Numbered from the stretch's first letter, positions 33,574 to 43,017 are shown. The stretch is DNA of 64,000 nt from Halobacterium sp. DL1 (GCA_000230955.3 CP007060.1:2672216-2736215), one strand, 5' to 3'. Notes: generated from the sequence alone by a model not told the origin. A program made the numbers and translations.

Positions 33574-34395
33574 TTACGCGTTTCCCTCGGCGGCGACGGC
33601 GAGGGCGCGGGCGCCCCGGAGCCCCAGGCTGCGGTGACGGACCCCTTCGCCCGCGTCGACGGCGAGCGTCCCCGGTTCAGTGAGGATGACGTGGGCGTCC
33701 GCGGCGTACGCGACGTCCGCGACTGACTCCTCAACGGGGAGGTCGACACGTTGCCAGTCGCCGCCGTCGTGGGCGTAGAGGTCGTCCGCGGTGGCTGCGT
33801 GGGCGCGGCCGAGGTCGCCAGCGCTCGCGGTCGCGGGGTCGCTCGCCACCACCGAGAACGCCCCCTCCAGCGCGTCCATCCAGCCGTTGCCCAGGTAGAA
33901 GAGGCCGTCCGGGGTGGCGGCGTGCGGGACGCCCGCGGCGGCAACGTCCTGGGCGTCGTCGAGGCCCGCTGGTGCGAAGCCGTCGTCCGTGAGGCGGTGG
34001 ACGCCGTCCGCCGCCGCGACGAGGTCGGCGTCGAGCGCGCGCACCTCGGCGTCGACCGTCCCGACCGTCGTCCAGTCGCCGTCGTAGCGAGCGACGTGAC
34101 CGTCCTCGCCCGCTGCGAGCACGTCCCCGTCGAGGTTCGTGACCGCGACAGCCGGCCCGAACCCCGTTCCCTCGAAGCCGTCCGCGTCGCCGACCAGCAC
34201 GTCCTCGTCGGTGGCGGCAGCGACGCCGTGTGCGGTCGCCGCCACGTCGCGGCCGGTACACCGCTCGACGAGGCTGAACTCGCCGACCGTGTCGCCGGAG
34301 ACGCGGGCGACGGCGACGCCGAGGTCGGCCGCGACGTACGCCTCGACCGTGTCGGCCTGGGCCACGTAGACGCGTTTCTCTCGGACGCTCGGCAT
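33574..34395 (-). CDS. HVO_0234-family beta-propeller protein
   Basis: A 273-residue protein of repeated short strand units (about six or seven, each with a VAAA/GDAD-type turn), consistent with a beta-propeller. It matches the haloarchaeal family named after HVO_0234. Start ATG 34395 (MPSVREKRVYVAQ) is preferred over an upstream extension to 34470. No enzymatic residues are evident. It is presumably a binding platform. Divergent from the lipoprotein gene. Confidence 0.82.
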   Translation of the reverse strand: MPSVREKRVYVAQADTVEAYVAADLGVAVARVSGDTVGEFSLVERCTGRDVAATAHGVAAATDEDVLVGDADGFEGTGFGPAVAVTNLDGDVLAAGEDGHVARYDGDWTTVGTVDAEVRALDADLVAAADGVHRLTDDGFAPAGLDDAQDVAAAGVPHAATPDGLFYLGNGWMDALEGAFSVVASDPATASAGDLGRAHAATADDLYAHDGGDWQRVDLPVEESVADVAYAADAHVILTEPGTLAVDAGEGVRHRSLGLRGARALAVAAEGNA

Positions 34396-34475
34396 ACGTG
34401 AAAGTGGGCGGGCGGGCGGCGAAAGCGTTGCGGTTCTCTCGAAAACACTTTGGGGTGGAAGTCGTACCACGGGGT

Positions 34476-34904
34476 ATGCGACGTCGGACGGTGCTCGCTG
34501 CGGTCGGGTCTCTCGCCCTCTCTAGCGGCTGTTCGCAGATTCTCGGCGACGACCCGGTTCGGGTGCGGGTGATGCGTGCCCCAGCGGACCGCGCCGAGGA
34601 CGCCGGGGCCCACTGCGCGCTCGCGAACTCGGTCGTCGTGGACCACCCCGTGCTGGAGCGCGTGCTGACCTCCGCGACGACGGCGCCGCGGGGCGAGTGG
34701 GTGACGAAAGGCACCGACCGCGAGACGGGCGAGCGCATCGCCGCGGACCTCCAGGAGCACTGCGACAGCCTCGGCGGCGTCTTCCACTACGCCGACGACA
34801 CGTTCGTCGTGGCCGTCGAGCTGAACGGTGAATCGATGTTCTCTGACAGTAACTCGCCCAGTTCGGAAGCGATTAGGGCGCCGCGTCCGGACAGGTCTTC
34901 ATGA
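34476..34904 (+). CDS. Secreted lipoprotein of unknown function
   Basis: A 142-residue protein with an Arg-rich N-terminus, a short hydrophobic stretch and a lipobox ending in Cys19 (LSSGC), pointing to lipid-anchored export, probably by Tat (RRRTVLAAVG). The mature part has two Cys (AHCALAN and EHCDSLGG) that could form a disulfide. Its stop overlaps the glmM ATG by four bases, an unusual coupling for an envelope protein with a cytosolic sugar enzyme. Function not known. Confidence 0.72.
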   Translation: MRRRTVLAAVGSLALSSGCSQILGDDPVRVRVMRAPADRAEDAGAHCALANSVVVDHPVLERVLTSATTAPRGEWVTKGTDRETGERIAADLQEHCDSLGGVFHYADDTFVVAVELNGESMFSDSNSPSSEAIRAPRPDRSS

Positions 34905-36265
34905 AGGTGTTCGGGTCGAGCGGGACGCGGGGCGTTGCCAACGAGGAGCTGACACCCGGGTTCGTGCAGCGCGTCGCGAAGGCCGCGGGGTCGGTGTGGC
35001 GCGCCGACCGGGTGGCCGTCGCCCGCGACACCCGGACGACCGGCCGGATGCTCGAGAACGCCGCGGCGAGCGGCCTCCAGAGCGTCGGCGCGGACGTCGA
35101 GCGCCTGGGCGTCGTGCCGACGCCGGGTGCGCAGGCGTACGGCGAGAGCGAGGGGGTTCCCGTCGTGATGGTGACCGCGAGCCACAACCCCGCGGAGTAC
35201 AACGGCGTGAAACTCGTCGGCGCCGACGGCGTCGAACTCGCGGTCGCCGACCTCGAGCGCATCGAACGGAAGTTCACCACCGAGCAGTTCGACGACGCGA
35301 CGTGGGAGGAGGTGGGCGACGACGTGCGCGTCGAGTCCGCAGCGCGCCGCTACGTCGACCAGCTCCTCGACGCGGTGGACCGCGAGACCATCGCGGCCGC
35401 CGACCTGACGGTCGCCCTGGACCCCGGGCACGGCGCGGGCGCGCTCACCAGCCCCGAGTTCTACCGGCGACTCGGCTGCTCGGTCGTCACGGTCAACGGC
35501 CAGCCCGACGGCCACTTCCCGGGGCGCGACCCCGAGCCGGTCCGCGAGAACCTCTCGGACCTCGGGCGACTCGTGCGGGCGACGGACGCGGACGTCGGCA
35601 TCGCCCACGACGGCGACGCCGACCGAGCCATCTTCTACGACGAACACGGCGAGTACGTTGAGGGGGACGCGACGCTCGCAGCGCTCGCGGAGGCCGAACT
35701 CGAGGAGGGCGACACCACCGTCTCCGCGGTGAACGTGAGCCAGCGCCTCGTCGACGTCTGCGACCGCACGGGCGCGGACCTCGACCTGACGCCCATCGGC
35801 AGCACCCAGATCATGACCCGCATACAGGAGCTCCAGGCCGAGGGTGAGTCCGTCCCGGTGGCGGGCGAGGGCAACGGCGGCATCATCTTCCCGAACTACC
35901 GGCTGACGCGGGACGGCGCCTACACCGGGGCCCGGTTCCTCGAACTGCTCGCCGACCGCCCCGCCAGCGAGGTCGTCGAGCCGTACGACGACTACGCCAA
36001 CGTCCGCATCAACGTCCACTACGAGGACGACGCGGAGCGCGAGGCGCTGCTCGACGCCGCCGAGGAGACCGCACTCGGGGCCGACGCCGACCGCACCACC
36101 ATCGACGGTTACCGCCTCGACTACGGCGACTCCTGGGTGCTCGTGCGACCCTCGGGCACCGAGCCAGTGGTGCGCATCTACGCGGAGGCGCGCAGCGAGG
36201 AGCGCGCCAGCGAACTGGCCGGCGAGTTCGCGACCGCGCTCCGCGCGGCGAAAGCCGGCGTCTGA
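34901..36265 (+). CDS. glmM: Phosphoglucosamine mutase
   Basis: A 454-residue alpha-D-phosphohexomutase. It converts glucosamine 6-phosphate to the 1-phosphate, feeding UDP-GlcNAc and cell-surface glycan synthesis. The catalytic Ser is Ser94 (TASHNPAEYN), the metal loop is DGDADR (about 238-243), the sugar-specificity loop is GEGNGG and the phosphate-binding loop is RPSGTEP near the C-terminus. Archaeal family members may also act on glucose or mannose phosphates. The start ATG overlaps the lipoprotein stop. Confidence 0.93.
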   Translation: MKVFGSSGTRGVANEELTPGFVQRVAKAAGSVWRADRVAVARDTRTTGRMLENAAASGLQSVGADVERLGVVPTPGAQAYGESEGVPVVMVTASHNPAEYNGVKLVGADGVELAVADLERIERKFTTEQFDDATWEEVGDDVRVESAARRYVDQLLDAVDRETIAAADLTVALDPGHGAGALTSPEFYRRLGCSVVTVNGQPDGHFPGRDPEPVRENLSDLGRLVRATDADVGIAHDGDADRAIFYDEHGEYVEGDATLAALAEAELEEGDTTVSAVNVSQRLVDVCDRTGADLDLTPIGSTQIMTRIQELQAEGESVPVAGEGNGGIIFPNYRLTRDGAYTGARFLELLADRPASEVVEPYDDYANVRINVHYEDDAEREALLDAAEETALGADADRTTIDGYRLDYGDSWVLVRPSGTEPVVRIYAEARSEERASELAGEFATALRAAKAGV

Positions 36266-36286
36266 GCGGCGAGAAGTAGCGCGTTC

Positions 36287-37408
36287 TCAGTACGTCTCCA
36301 GCGCCTCGCGGAGTTCCTGTTCGGCCTCCCGGGCGGCTTCGAGGTCGGACTCGACGCCCGCCGCAATCTCCTCTTTCTCGCTCGGCGTGAGTTCGTGTTC
36401 GGCGACGGCGGCCGTCTGCAGGCGCTCGTAGTCGTCGTCGCGGACCCGAGCGCGGACCGCGTGGAGCGCGGCGACGACGTCCTCGTCGGCGACCCGCGCC
36501 ACGACCGATACGAGTTCGTCGAGCCGGTAGCGCAGTTCGTCGGCGGGCGCGGCCGGCCAGCCGACGGTCAACGGCTCCGCGGAGAGCCGGTCGAGGTACG
36601 TCCGGTTGCCGCCCACGGCGCGCTTCAGCGCCCGCGGGTTGGCGACGTAGTGGTCGAGTTTCGACTGCGAGTAATCGGCGTACTCCAGCAACTGCGAGAG
36701 CGGTTCGGTGCCCGCCTCGTGGTCCGTGACGAACGCGGCGAGGTCCTCGGGCACCGGTTCGAACTCTACCAGCGAGTAGGAGGCCGCCGTCTCCACGAAC
36801 GCCAGCACGTCGCGCGCCGGTTCCTGGGCGCGAAGTTCGCGGAACGAGTCGCGGACCGCCTCGTCGTACGTCTCGATGGGATTCCGGAGGTCCTCGACCG
36901 GCGCGTCGAGGTCCGCGGCCCCGAGTCGCTCGAGGCGTTCGAGGCGCTCGACCTCCGCGGCGTGCTCGTCCGCCCGCTCCGCGACCGCCTTGCGGGTCTT
37001 CGCGTACCGCGACTTCGCGTCCTCCAGATGGTCGAGACGGCCGACGAGGTCCCGGGCATCGGCGAGTCGTTCGCGGGCTTCCGCGAAGTCCGCCTCGGAG
37101 AGCCGCTTCTTCTTGAACAGCGTCAGCAGCGACTCGAAGGCGTCGCGCTCCGGGAGGTCCTCGTCTAGGCCCTCGACGAACGCCACGAGGTCGTCCTGGA
37201 AGGCGAGGTAGGACTCGAAGTCGCCGGTGCCGGTGGCGTCGTCCTCGTACTGGTCGAACAGCCGGTCGAGTTCGTCGAGCGCCGCGCGGAGGGTTTTCAG
37301 GCGGGACTCGCCGACGTCCGCGACCGCCTCGGCGGCGTCCTCGCGGGCGTCCCGGGCGCGGCGGAGGTCCGCGACGAGGCCGTCGGGTGCGGCCTTCGCG
37401 TCTGGCAT
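36287..37408 (-). CDS. Haloarchaeal coiled-coil protein (DUF7118-like)
   Basis: A 373-residue Glu/Ala/Arg-rich protein. Long helices with heptad character occupy about 10-185 (regions ADLRRARDAREDAAEAVADV and EHAAEVERLERLERLG). A more globular middle (about 185-290, with DYSQSKLDHYVANPRALK) and another helical end follow. ATG 37408 (MPDAKAAPDG) is chosen over the open frame to 37501, which runs through a non-coding-looking gap. It looks structural; no enzyme motif is seen. Confidence 0.75.
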   Translation of the reverse strand: MPDAKAAPDGLVADLRRARDAREDAAEAVADVGESRLKTLRAALDELDRLFDQYEDDATGTGDFESYLAFQDDLVAFVEGLDEDLPERDAFESLLTLFKKKRLSEADFAEARERLADARDLVGRLDHLEDAKSRYAKTRKAVAERADEHAAEVERLERLERLGAADLDAPVEDLRNPIETYDEAVRDSFRELRAQEPARDVLAFVETAASYSLVEFEPVPEDLAAFVTDHEAGTEPLSQLLEYADYSQSKLDHYVANPRALKRAVGGNRTYLDRLSAEPLTVGWPAAPADELRYRLDELVSVVARVADEDVVAALHAVRARVRDDDYERLQTAAVAEHELTPSEKEEIAAGVESDLEAAREAEQELREALETY

Positions 37409-37625
37409 GTCTGGAACGTGTGCGCTCTCGCAGATAGGCTTTCTGTCGTTAGGATTTGTGTGTCCAGTTGAGCCTGTCCGGGGGAGTTGTGAGTACGACA
37501 CCTAGAAAGCACTGAGCGACCAACAAGAGTGAAGCGCGCAGCGAGTCGCGGGAGTGCAGCTACCTGGGGCTTTCTCGGTGTTCTCGCCCACGAATCAGAA
37601 GGTCGTCCCAGAGAAAACGACTCGT
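37409..37625. other. Gap between two minus-strand genes
   Basis: The gap contains GAAGCGCGCAGCGAGTCGCGG-like purine-rich sequence at about 37531-37551, resembling the loop motif of the hairpin repeats elsewhere, but I see no clear stem. No gene. Confidence 0.35.
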
Positions 37626-37988
37626 TCAGTACACGTCGTCGGGGTCGAACACCTGCTCACCAACAACCTCGCCGTCGAGCGTGCGGTAGAAACACGACTC
37701 GTAGCCGGTGTGGCAGGCCCCACCAGACTGCTCGACGACGTAGAGGAGCGCGTCGCCGTCGCAATCCACGCGAATCTCCTCGATTGTCTGGGTGTGGCCG
37801 CTGGTCGCGCCCTTCTCCCAGAGTTCCTCGCGGGAGCGGGAGTAGTAGTGCGCGCGGCCCGTCTCGGCGGTGGTCTCGACGGCCTCGCGGTCGGCGTAGG
37901 CGAGCATCACCACCTCGCCGTCGGTGTCCTGGGCGACGACGGGGACGAGGCCGTCCTCGCCGAAGTCGAGTTCGACGTCGAAGTCCAT
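37626..37988 (-). CDS. hisI: Phosphoribosyl-AMP cyclohydrolase
   Basis: A 120-residue zinc enzyme that opens the adenine ring of PR-AMP in the third step of histidine synthesis. It has the metal/active-site motif DCDGDALLY and [12 protein letters not shown], whose cysteines bind zinc. It is a stand-alone HisI without the HisE domain, as is normal in archaea. The other his genes here are hisA and hisB, several kilobases away and not in an operon with it. Confidence 0.95.
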   Translation of the reverse strand: MDFDVELDFGEDGLVPVVAQDTDGEVVMLAYADREAVETTAETGRAHYYSRSREELWEKGATSGHTQTIEEIRVDCDGDALLYVVEQSGGACHTGYESCFYRTLDGEVVGEQVFDPDDVY

Positions 37989-38059
37989 ACCGGACGAGCG
38001 GGCCGCGAGCGGTTAGTCGTTGCGCGTCGCGAGAGCGCCCGCCGCGCGGCGGTCTCGGC

Positions 38060-38992
38060 TCAGGCCAGCCCCATCGCTTCCAGCGCGTACTGGAGGATGT
38101 CGCCACCCGTCAGCGCGACGAGCAGGCCGACGAACAGCGGCACGATGAACGGCACGCCGGGGGTCACCCAGACGTCGTCCTGCTCGGTGACGACGTTGAG
38201 GCCCTCGCGGAGCTGTGCGGGCGTGGTGCCGTAGGCGCTGCTGTCGATATCTTCGAGGAAGGCGGCCGCGCCCCACGGATCGCCGCTGCCGTCCGTCGCG
38301 ACGGCGCCGTCTGTCGGGTCGTTAGACTCCGCGGGGAGCGTGTCGGGGTCCCGGAGCGCGGCGTCCTCGCGGAGGTCGCCGAGAGAGACGCCGCGCCACC
38401 GGAGGTACATCCGGAGCGCGTCGAGGTCGAGGCCGGAGCGGGTGAACCCGGACTCGGCCTCGAGGAGGCTGCCGTGGGTGTCGGTCAGTCGCCCGACGGG
38501 GAGGCGGCGTCCGACGAACATCACGTAGGAGAACTCGCCGGCGAGCGCGTTCCGGACGCCGAGGAACACCGGGTACGTCAGCCCGATGAGCACGGCGTTG
38601 GTGAGCACGGTCATCGAGAACACGCCGAGGACCGTCTGAACGGCCGGGAGCGCGTGGCCCGCCACCTCGTACTGTGGGTAGGTGGGGAAGAGGACGGCGA
38701 GCACCATCAGCGCTCGGGCGTCGGCGCCGCCGAACCCGCCGACGTACCAGAACGCGTACGCCAGCGGGACGATGAACAGCAGGCTGAAGGCGACCTGCAC
38801 GACGAACCACTGGAAACCGTTGGGGGTCCCGAGCGCCAGCAGCCCCTCCCAGAGCAGGAGGACGGCGCCGAGCACCACGAACGGCGGCCAGAGGTCGTTC
38901 GTGACGCGGCGCGTCTGCAGGTCGCAAATCGCCGCCCAGCCGAGCGCGGGGACGACGAGGAGCCGCAGCAGGTCGGGTATCGAGGCGTCCAC
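38060..38992 (-). CDS. Class III signal peptidase (A24, prepilin/preflagellin type)
   Basis: A 310-residue membrane aspartic protease that removes the class III signal of pilin- and archaellin-like precursors. The catalytic Asp residues are Asp24 (CDLQTRR) and Asp91 (GGADAR, the GxGD motif). About six helices are present, with a large acidic cytoplasmic insertion (about residues 170-270) before a last hydrophobic segment, as in haloarchaeal PibD. No pilin gene is adjacent in this window. Confidence 0.9.
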   Translation of the reverse strand: MDASIPDLLRLLVVPALGWAAICDLQTRRVTNDLWPPFVVLGAVLLLWEGLLALGTPNGFQWFVVQVAFSLLFIVPLAYAFWYVGGFGGADARALMVLAVLFPTYPQYEVAGHALPAVQTVLGVFSMTVLTNAVLIGLTYPVFLGVRNALAGEFSYVMFVGRRLPVGRLTDTHGSLLEAESGFTRSGLDLDALRMYLRWRGVSLGDLREDAALRDPDTLPAESNDPTDGAVATDGSGDPWGAAAFLEDIDSSAYGTTPAQLREGLNVVTEQDDVWVTPGVPFIVPLFVGLLVALTGGDILQYALEAMGLA

Positions 38993-39302
38993 TACCGGGT
39001 GTCGGGGACGCCGTTCGCTTAGGTGTTACCCTTGGAACGTGGCCACGGCCACACGGCTGCCGGCGGGTCTCGACGCCGTCCGGACGGAGCCGGAGTTCTT
39101 CCGTCTGGGAGCGGTATGGTACTGTACGCATGATTACAGCCTGCTTCGCCAGTGACTGCCCGCCGAGGCGGCGTCCGCCGGCCGACCGGACTGCACAGGT
39201 CCGGGGGGCGCAACCGGCCGGCAGGAGGCGTCCCGTGAGCGGCCGCGAGCGCTGTGCTCGAACGGCCGCGACCAGTGCACGCCGCCTCGACGGGGGGCCG
39301 CG
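38993..39302. other. Divergent gap between peptidase and AI-2E-type gene
   Basis: It holds a TATA-like CACCTAAGCG at about 39018-39026 suited to the minus-strand peptidase gene. It also holds the short stretch TATGGTACTGTACGCATGATTACAG at 39114-39138, whose purpose is unclear. No coding frame of convincing composition. Confidence 0.4.
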
Positions 39303-40310
39303 ATGTCCGTCCACGTAGACGGCCGGAAGCTGTTCTTCGGGCTGCTGCTCGCGGTGTTCGGGCTGCTGGTGGCGCAGCTCCTCCAGCCGTTTCTGACGTT
39401 CCTGCTCGCCGCCCTCCTCTTCGCGTTCGTGCTCGCGCCGCTCCAGCGGCGCCTCGCACCCGAAATCGGTGACGGTCCGGCGGCCTTCGCGCTCGTCGTC
39501 GGCGCCGCCCTGGCGGTAGCCGCCCCCGTCGCGATACTCGTGCGAACGCTGCCGGCGGACGTGAGCAGCGTCTCCCGGACCGTCCAGGACCTGTTCACCC
39601 GGCGGCGGATCGACCAGCGCCTCGACCGACTGCTCGGCGTCGACGTCCCGGTGGAGTCGCTGGTCTCGGACGTCCCACGGCAGCTCGGCGACATCCTCGT
39701 GGGCGACATCTCGACGCTCGTGAGCGGCGCGACCCACGCCTTCCTGGGGCTGGTGCTGCTGGTGTTCCTGCTCTACTACCTGCTGAAGGACGGCGACCGG
39801 CTTGTGGCGTGGATTCGCGACGTGACGCCGCTCGACGACGACGTGCAGCAGGCGCTGTTCGACGGCGCGGCCGAGACCACGTGGGCGGTGCTGAAGGGGC
39901 ACGTGCTCGTGGCGTTCGTCCAGGGGGTCGTCGCCGGCGTCGGCCTCTTCGTGGTCGGCATCCCCCACGTCGTCTTCTGGACGGCGGTGATGATGGTCGT
40001 GGAGCTGTTCCCGGTCGTCGGCGTCGCCGCGGTGCTCGGCCCCGCGGTCATCTACCTCGGGCTCACGAACCGCCTGCTGGAGGCCGGCTTCCTCCTCGTG
40101 TACGGCCTGACCGCCGTCGCCGTCGTCGACGACCTCCTGCGGGCGAAGGTCGTCGGCCGGGGCTCGGAACTCCACTCTGGCACGGTGCTCCTGGGCGTCT
40201 TCAGCGGCGTCTACGTCTTCGGCGTGATGGGGCTGTTCTACGGCCCGATCGTCGTCGGCTTCTTCAAGCAGCTGGTCGTCCTCTTCGAGGAGAACTACGG
40301 CGGGACGTGA
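39303..40310 (+). CDS. AI-2E/PerM-family transporter
   Basis: A 335-residue membrane protein with about eight helices in the AI-2E (PerM/YdiK) arrangement. The first helices surround LLQPFLTFLLAALLFAFVL, and a charged soluble-looking portion lies at about 85-140. The second helix group has LVLLVFLLYYLLKDGDRLV and the family motif FWTAVMMVVELFPVVG. Members export signals or sodium ions; the substrate cannot be named. ATG 39303 follows directly on a GC-rich leader. Confidence 0.9.
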   Translation: MSVHVDGRKLFFGLLLAVFGLLVAQLLQPFLTFLLAALLFAFVLAPLQRRLAPEIGDGPAAFALVVGAALAVAAPVAILVRTLPADVSSVSRTVQDLFTRRRIDQRLDRLLGVDVPVESLVSDVPRQLGDILVGDISTLVSGATHAFLGLVLLVFLLYYLLKDGDRLVAWIRDVTPLDDDVQQALFDGAAETTWAVLKGHVLVAFVQGVVAGVGLFVVGIPHVVFWTAVMMVVELFPVVGVAAVLGPAVIYLGLTNRLLEAGFLLVYGLTAVAVVDDLLRAKVVGRGSELHSGTVLLGVFSGVYVFGVMGLFYGPIVVGFFKQLVVLFEENYGGT

Positions 40311-40339
40311 CGGGTGGTCGCGAACGGCGTTCCCGGACC

Positions 40340-41017
40340 CTACCCGTCCCTCGACCCTCGGTCGTCGAGGTACGTCATCGCCTCCTCGTCGGAGATCTGA
40401 CCGAAGTCCTCGTAGAACTGGCCGACAGCGGTGAAGTGCGGCGGACTCTCGACGACGACGACCTCGTCGGCGTCGACCCAGAGGTCCTCGAGGACGCCCG
40501 GCGCGGCGACGGGGACGGCGAGCGTCACGTGCTCCGCGCCGGCCTCGGCGACCTGCCGTAGGCAGGCCTTGACGGTCGCGCCGGTGGCGATGCCGTCGTC
40601 GACGACGACCACGCGTTTCCCCGCGATGTCCGGCGGGTCCCGGCCGTCACGGTACTGCCGGATTTTCTCGCGTGCGTTCTCCGTCTCCCGCTCGCGTTCG
40701 CGCTCGACGTACTCATCGGAGACGCCCAGGCGCTCGATGACGTCCTCGTTCAGCCAGCTACTGCCGTCGGCGGTGGCGGCGCCGACGGCGAGTTCGGGGT
40801 TGTCGGGCGCGCCGATCTTCGACGCGACGACGACGCCGAGTGGCGCACCGAGAAAGTCGGCGACTGGACGCGCGACGGGGAGTCCGCCGCGAGGGATGGC
40901 GAGGACGACGTCCCCATCCACGTCCTCCCGGTCGATGAGGTCGGCGAGCTGTCGGCCGGCGTCGGTTCTGTCGTGGAACACGAGTTGACACCGCCCGTCA
41001 GTACGCGGCCTACTCAC
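40340..41017 (-). CDS. Phosphoribosyltransferase-domain protein
   Basis: A 225-residue type I PRTase-fold protein. The PRPP-binding motif is VVVVDDGIATGATVKA, and the flexible-loop region follows the N-terminal AIPRGGLPVARP. The family is often annotated as putative PRTases of unknown acceptor (phosphoribosyl transfer or PRPP-sensing regulator). I chose GTG 41017 (MSRPRTDGRC), but an internal start near FHDRTDAGRQ is possible. Confidence 0.85.
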   Translation of the reverse strand: MSRPRTDGRCQLVFHDRTDAGRQLADLIDREDVDGDVVLAIPRGGLPVARPVADFLGAPLGVVVASKIGAPDNPELAVGAATADGSSWLNEDVIERLGVSDEYVERERERETENAREKIRQYRDGRDPPDIAGKRVVVVDDGIATGATVKACLRQVAEAGAEHVTLAVPVAAPGVLEDLWVDADEVVVVESPPHFTAVGQFYEDFGQISDEEAMTYLDDRGSRDG

Positions 41018-41161
41018 TAGGCGTTGGCGCCAAAACGGGGACGACGAGGAGAGAGCGGCGGGCCCCGGAACGGACGGTGGGCGTCGGTACACCCGGTGGA
41101 AAAGTGCGTCCAGCCGTCCTGCCGGACCGGGGCAGAGTCTGGTAGCTGGGTCGCGTGGCCT

Positions 41162-41551
41162 TCAGATGACGCGGTTCTGCAGGTAGTCGAGGTGCTTTGC
41201 GTTGTAGACGATCTTGACCTCGTCCGTCTGCGCCGAGCCGATGCAGGTGAGGCGGACGTCCTTCTCCTCGACCTCCTCGTCGGAGAGGATCTGCTGCATG
41301 TCCATGTCGATCTCGCCGTCGAAGACGATTGCCGCGCAGTTCGCACACGCGCCAGCGCGGCACGAGAAGGGCCAGTCGTAGCCCTGCGCCTCGGCTGCCT
41401 CGAGGATGTACTCGCCCTCGGCGACGTCGAGCGTGCCGTAGTCCTCCTCGTCGAGGCCCGCGTCGGAGGCCTTCTCGAAGAGGTCGTCGTCGTCCATGTC
41501 CCAGCCCTGGTCGTCCAGCGTCTCGTAGTTCAGGTATTCAACCGTCGGCAT
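41162..41551 (-). CDS. fer: 2Fe-2S halophilic-type ferredoxin
   Basis: A 129-residue plant-type ferredoxin with the acidic N-terminal insertion seen in halobacterial ferredoxin. The cluster ligands are three Cys in [11 protein letters not shown] and a fourth about 40 residues later in LTCIGS. Such a protein carries electrons for the 2-oxoacid oxidoreductases of haloarchaea. It is convergent with no gene and diverges from hisA. Confidence 0.94.
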   Translation of the reverse strand: MPTVEYLNYETLDDQGWDMDDDDLFEKASDAGLDEEDYGTLDVAEGEYILEAAEAQGYDWPFSCRAGACANCAAIVFDGEIDMDMQQILSDEEVEEKDVRLTCIGSAQTDEVKIVYNAKHLDYLQNRVI

Positions 41552-41694
41552 CGTCCGTGGGTTCGAGGCCCGCAGTCATAGTAGTTTTTGTTCGAAGCGA
41601 GGGGTTGATACGGCGCTACGGCGCGTTCGTGGCGGCGAGCGGAGTTCAGCGCCGGGCCGCGAGGCTTTTGGTCCGGAGGGCGAAAGCAGCCGGC

Positions 41695-42420
41695 ATGACC
41701 TTCGACTCCTTCGAGGTGGTGCCGGCGGTGGACGTCCAGGACGGGGAAGTCGTCCAGCTGGTGGCCGGCGAGCGCGGGACGGGACGACAGTACGGCGACC
41801 CGGTCGAGGCCGCAACGCGGTGGGTCGAGGCGGGCGCCGAGACGCTCCACCTCGTCGACCTCGACGGCGCCTTCGAGGGCGCGCGCGCGAACGCCGCGGC
41901 CATCGAGGCCATCATCGACGCGACGGACGTCGGCGTCCAGGTCGGCGGCGGCATCCGCACGGTCGGGGACGCGACGGACCTGCTGGAGCGCGGCGTCGAC
42001 CGCGTCATCCTCGGCACCGCCGCCGTCGAAACCCCCGAAATCGTCGGCGAGATCAGCGCCGAGCAGCCCGGCAGCGTCGTGGTGAGCCTCGACGCGAAGG
42101 ACGGCGAGGTCGTCGTCGAGGGGTGGACGGAGGGGACCGGTATCGACCCCGTCGAGGCCGCCGGCCGCTACGCCGACCTCGGTGCGGGCGCCATCCTGTT
42201 CACGAACGTCGACGTCGAGGGCCAGCAGACGGGCGTGCGGACGGAGCCGGTCCGCGAACTCGCGGACAGCGTCGACATCCCGATAATCGCGAGCGGCGGC
42301 GTCGCTGACGTCCAGGACGTCGTCGAGCTGAAGGAAGCGGGCGCGGCAGCCGTCGTCGTCGGCACCGCGCTGTACGAGGGGAACTTCACGTTAGAGGCGG
42401 CCCGTGCCGCCGTGGAGTAG
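41695..42420 (+). CDS. hisA: ProFAR isomerase
   Basis: A 241-residue TIM barrel enzyme of histidine synthesis that isomerises ProFAR to PRFAR. The catalytic Asp pair lies at VVPAVDVQDG near the N-terminus and FTNVDVEGQQTG in the second half. The phosphate loops are GGGIRTV and ASGGVADV. ATG 41695 is the family start; the frame upstream is open but not conserved-looking. Confidence 0.95.
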   Translation: MTFDSFEVVPAVDVQDGEVVQLVAGERGTGRQYGDPVEAATRWVEAGAETLHLVDLDGAFEGARANAAAIEAIIDATDVGVQVGGGIRTVGDATDLLERGVDRVILGTAAVETPEIVGEISAEQPGSVVVSLDAKDGEVVVEGWTEGTGIDPVEAAGRYADLGAGAILFTNVDVEGQQTGVRTEPVRELADSVDIPIIASGGVADVQDVVELKEAGAAAVVVGTALYEGNFTLEAARAAVE

Positions 42421-42429
42421 AGGTACCCG

Positions 42430-42744
42430 CTACACCTCTGCGACGAGACCGACCAGCGTCTCCAGTTCCGGGTGCCCCCGGTACTGGACCGTGTTGTTCT
42501 CCGCGTCGTAGTCGACGACACCGGCCGAATCCAGTCGAGGGAGCGCCGAGTGGTGGAGCTGCACGCGCGCCTCCTCGTCGGCCGTGTCACTCCGCTCGCT
42601 GACCGCCGCAGAGAGTTCCCGGAGCGACGCCACCTCGTCGGCAGACTCCAGGAAGTAGACTAGCGTCGAGCGTCGGTGCTGGTCGGCGAGGAGCGCGAGC
42701 AGTTCGTCTTTACTCTCGTGGTCGAGGGAGTGTTGATATTCCAT
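42430..42744 (-). CDS. DUF7344 winged-helix protein
   Basis: A 104-residue acidic protein with a winged-helix layout (ELLALLADQHRRSTLVYFLE, then LRELSAAVSERSD, then LHHSALPRLDSAGVVDY and a wing DAENNTVQYRG). It resembles the DUF7344 haloarchaeal regulators. ATG 42744 is used; the frame continues upstream but passes over an AT-rich promoter region. Convergent with hisA. Confidence 0.82.
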   Translation of the reverse strand: MEYQHSLDHESKDELLALLADQHRRSTLVYFLESADEVASLRELSAAVSERSDTADEEARVQLHHSALPRLDSAGVVDYDAENNTVQYRGHPELETLVGLVAEV

Positions 42745-42842
42745 TGGTGGGTGACCCGTCGGGCCCGTGTGCGCAGCGTGTGAACGGTATGTCAGACGCC
42801 CGTCAGACGAATAATGGTACCCCTTTTTCTCATCTCCCAAGG

Positions 42843-42879
42843 CACTCAATTGAGTGTTGTGAAGTGAAACAAAGTTTCA
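42843..42879. promoter_or_regulatory. Two palindromes in a divergent promoter
   Basis: CACTCAATTGAGTG (42843-42856) is a perfect 14-base palindrome. Nine bases on, TGAAAC-AAA-GTTTCA (42865-42879) is a second one. They lie in an AT-rich gap between the DUF7344 gene and the HalOD1 gene and are good operator candidates. Which gene they serve is open. Confidence 0.6.
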
Positions 42880-43017
42880 ATTAATCCTCTCAGAGGTGCA
42901 GAACTCGCGGTTCCGCTGGTGGACACCCGGAGATTGCCGGGCGTGGCTGTCGAACCCCGTCGAACTACCAGATGGCTATTGAACAAGCCATATGTCGCTC
43001 GCTCGCCTCCCGCCCGT

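Noticed and set aside
38322-40175. A 617-codon minus-strand frame spanning the prepilin peptidase and AI-2E-type genes
   Set aside because: It crosses a gap and two well-supported genes, and its translation is repetitive and charged.
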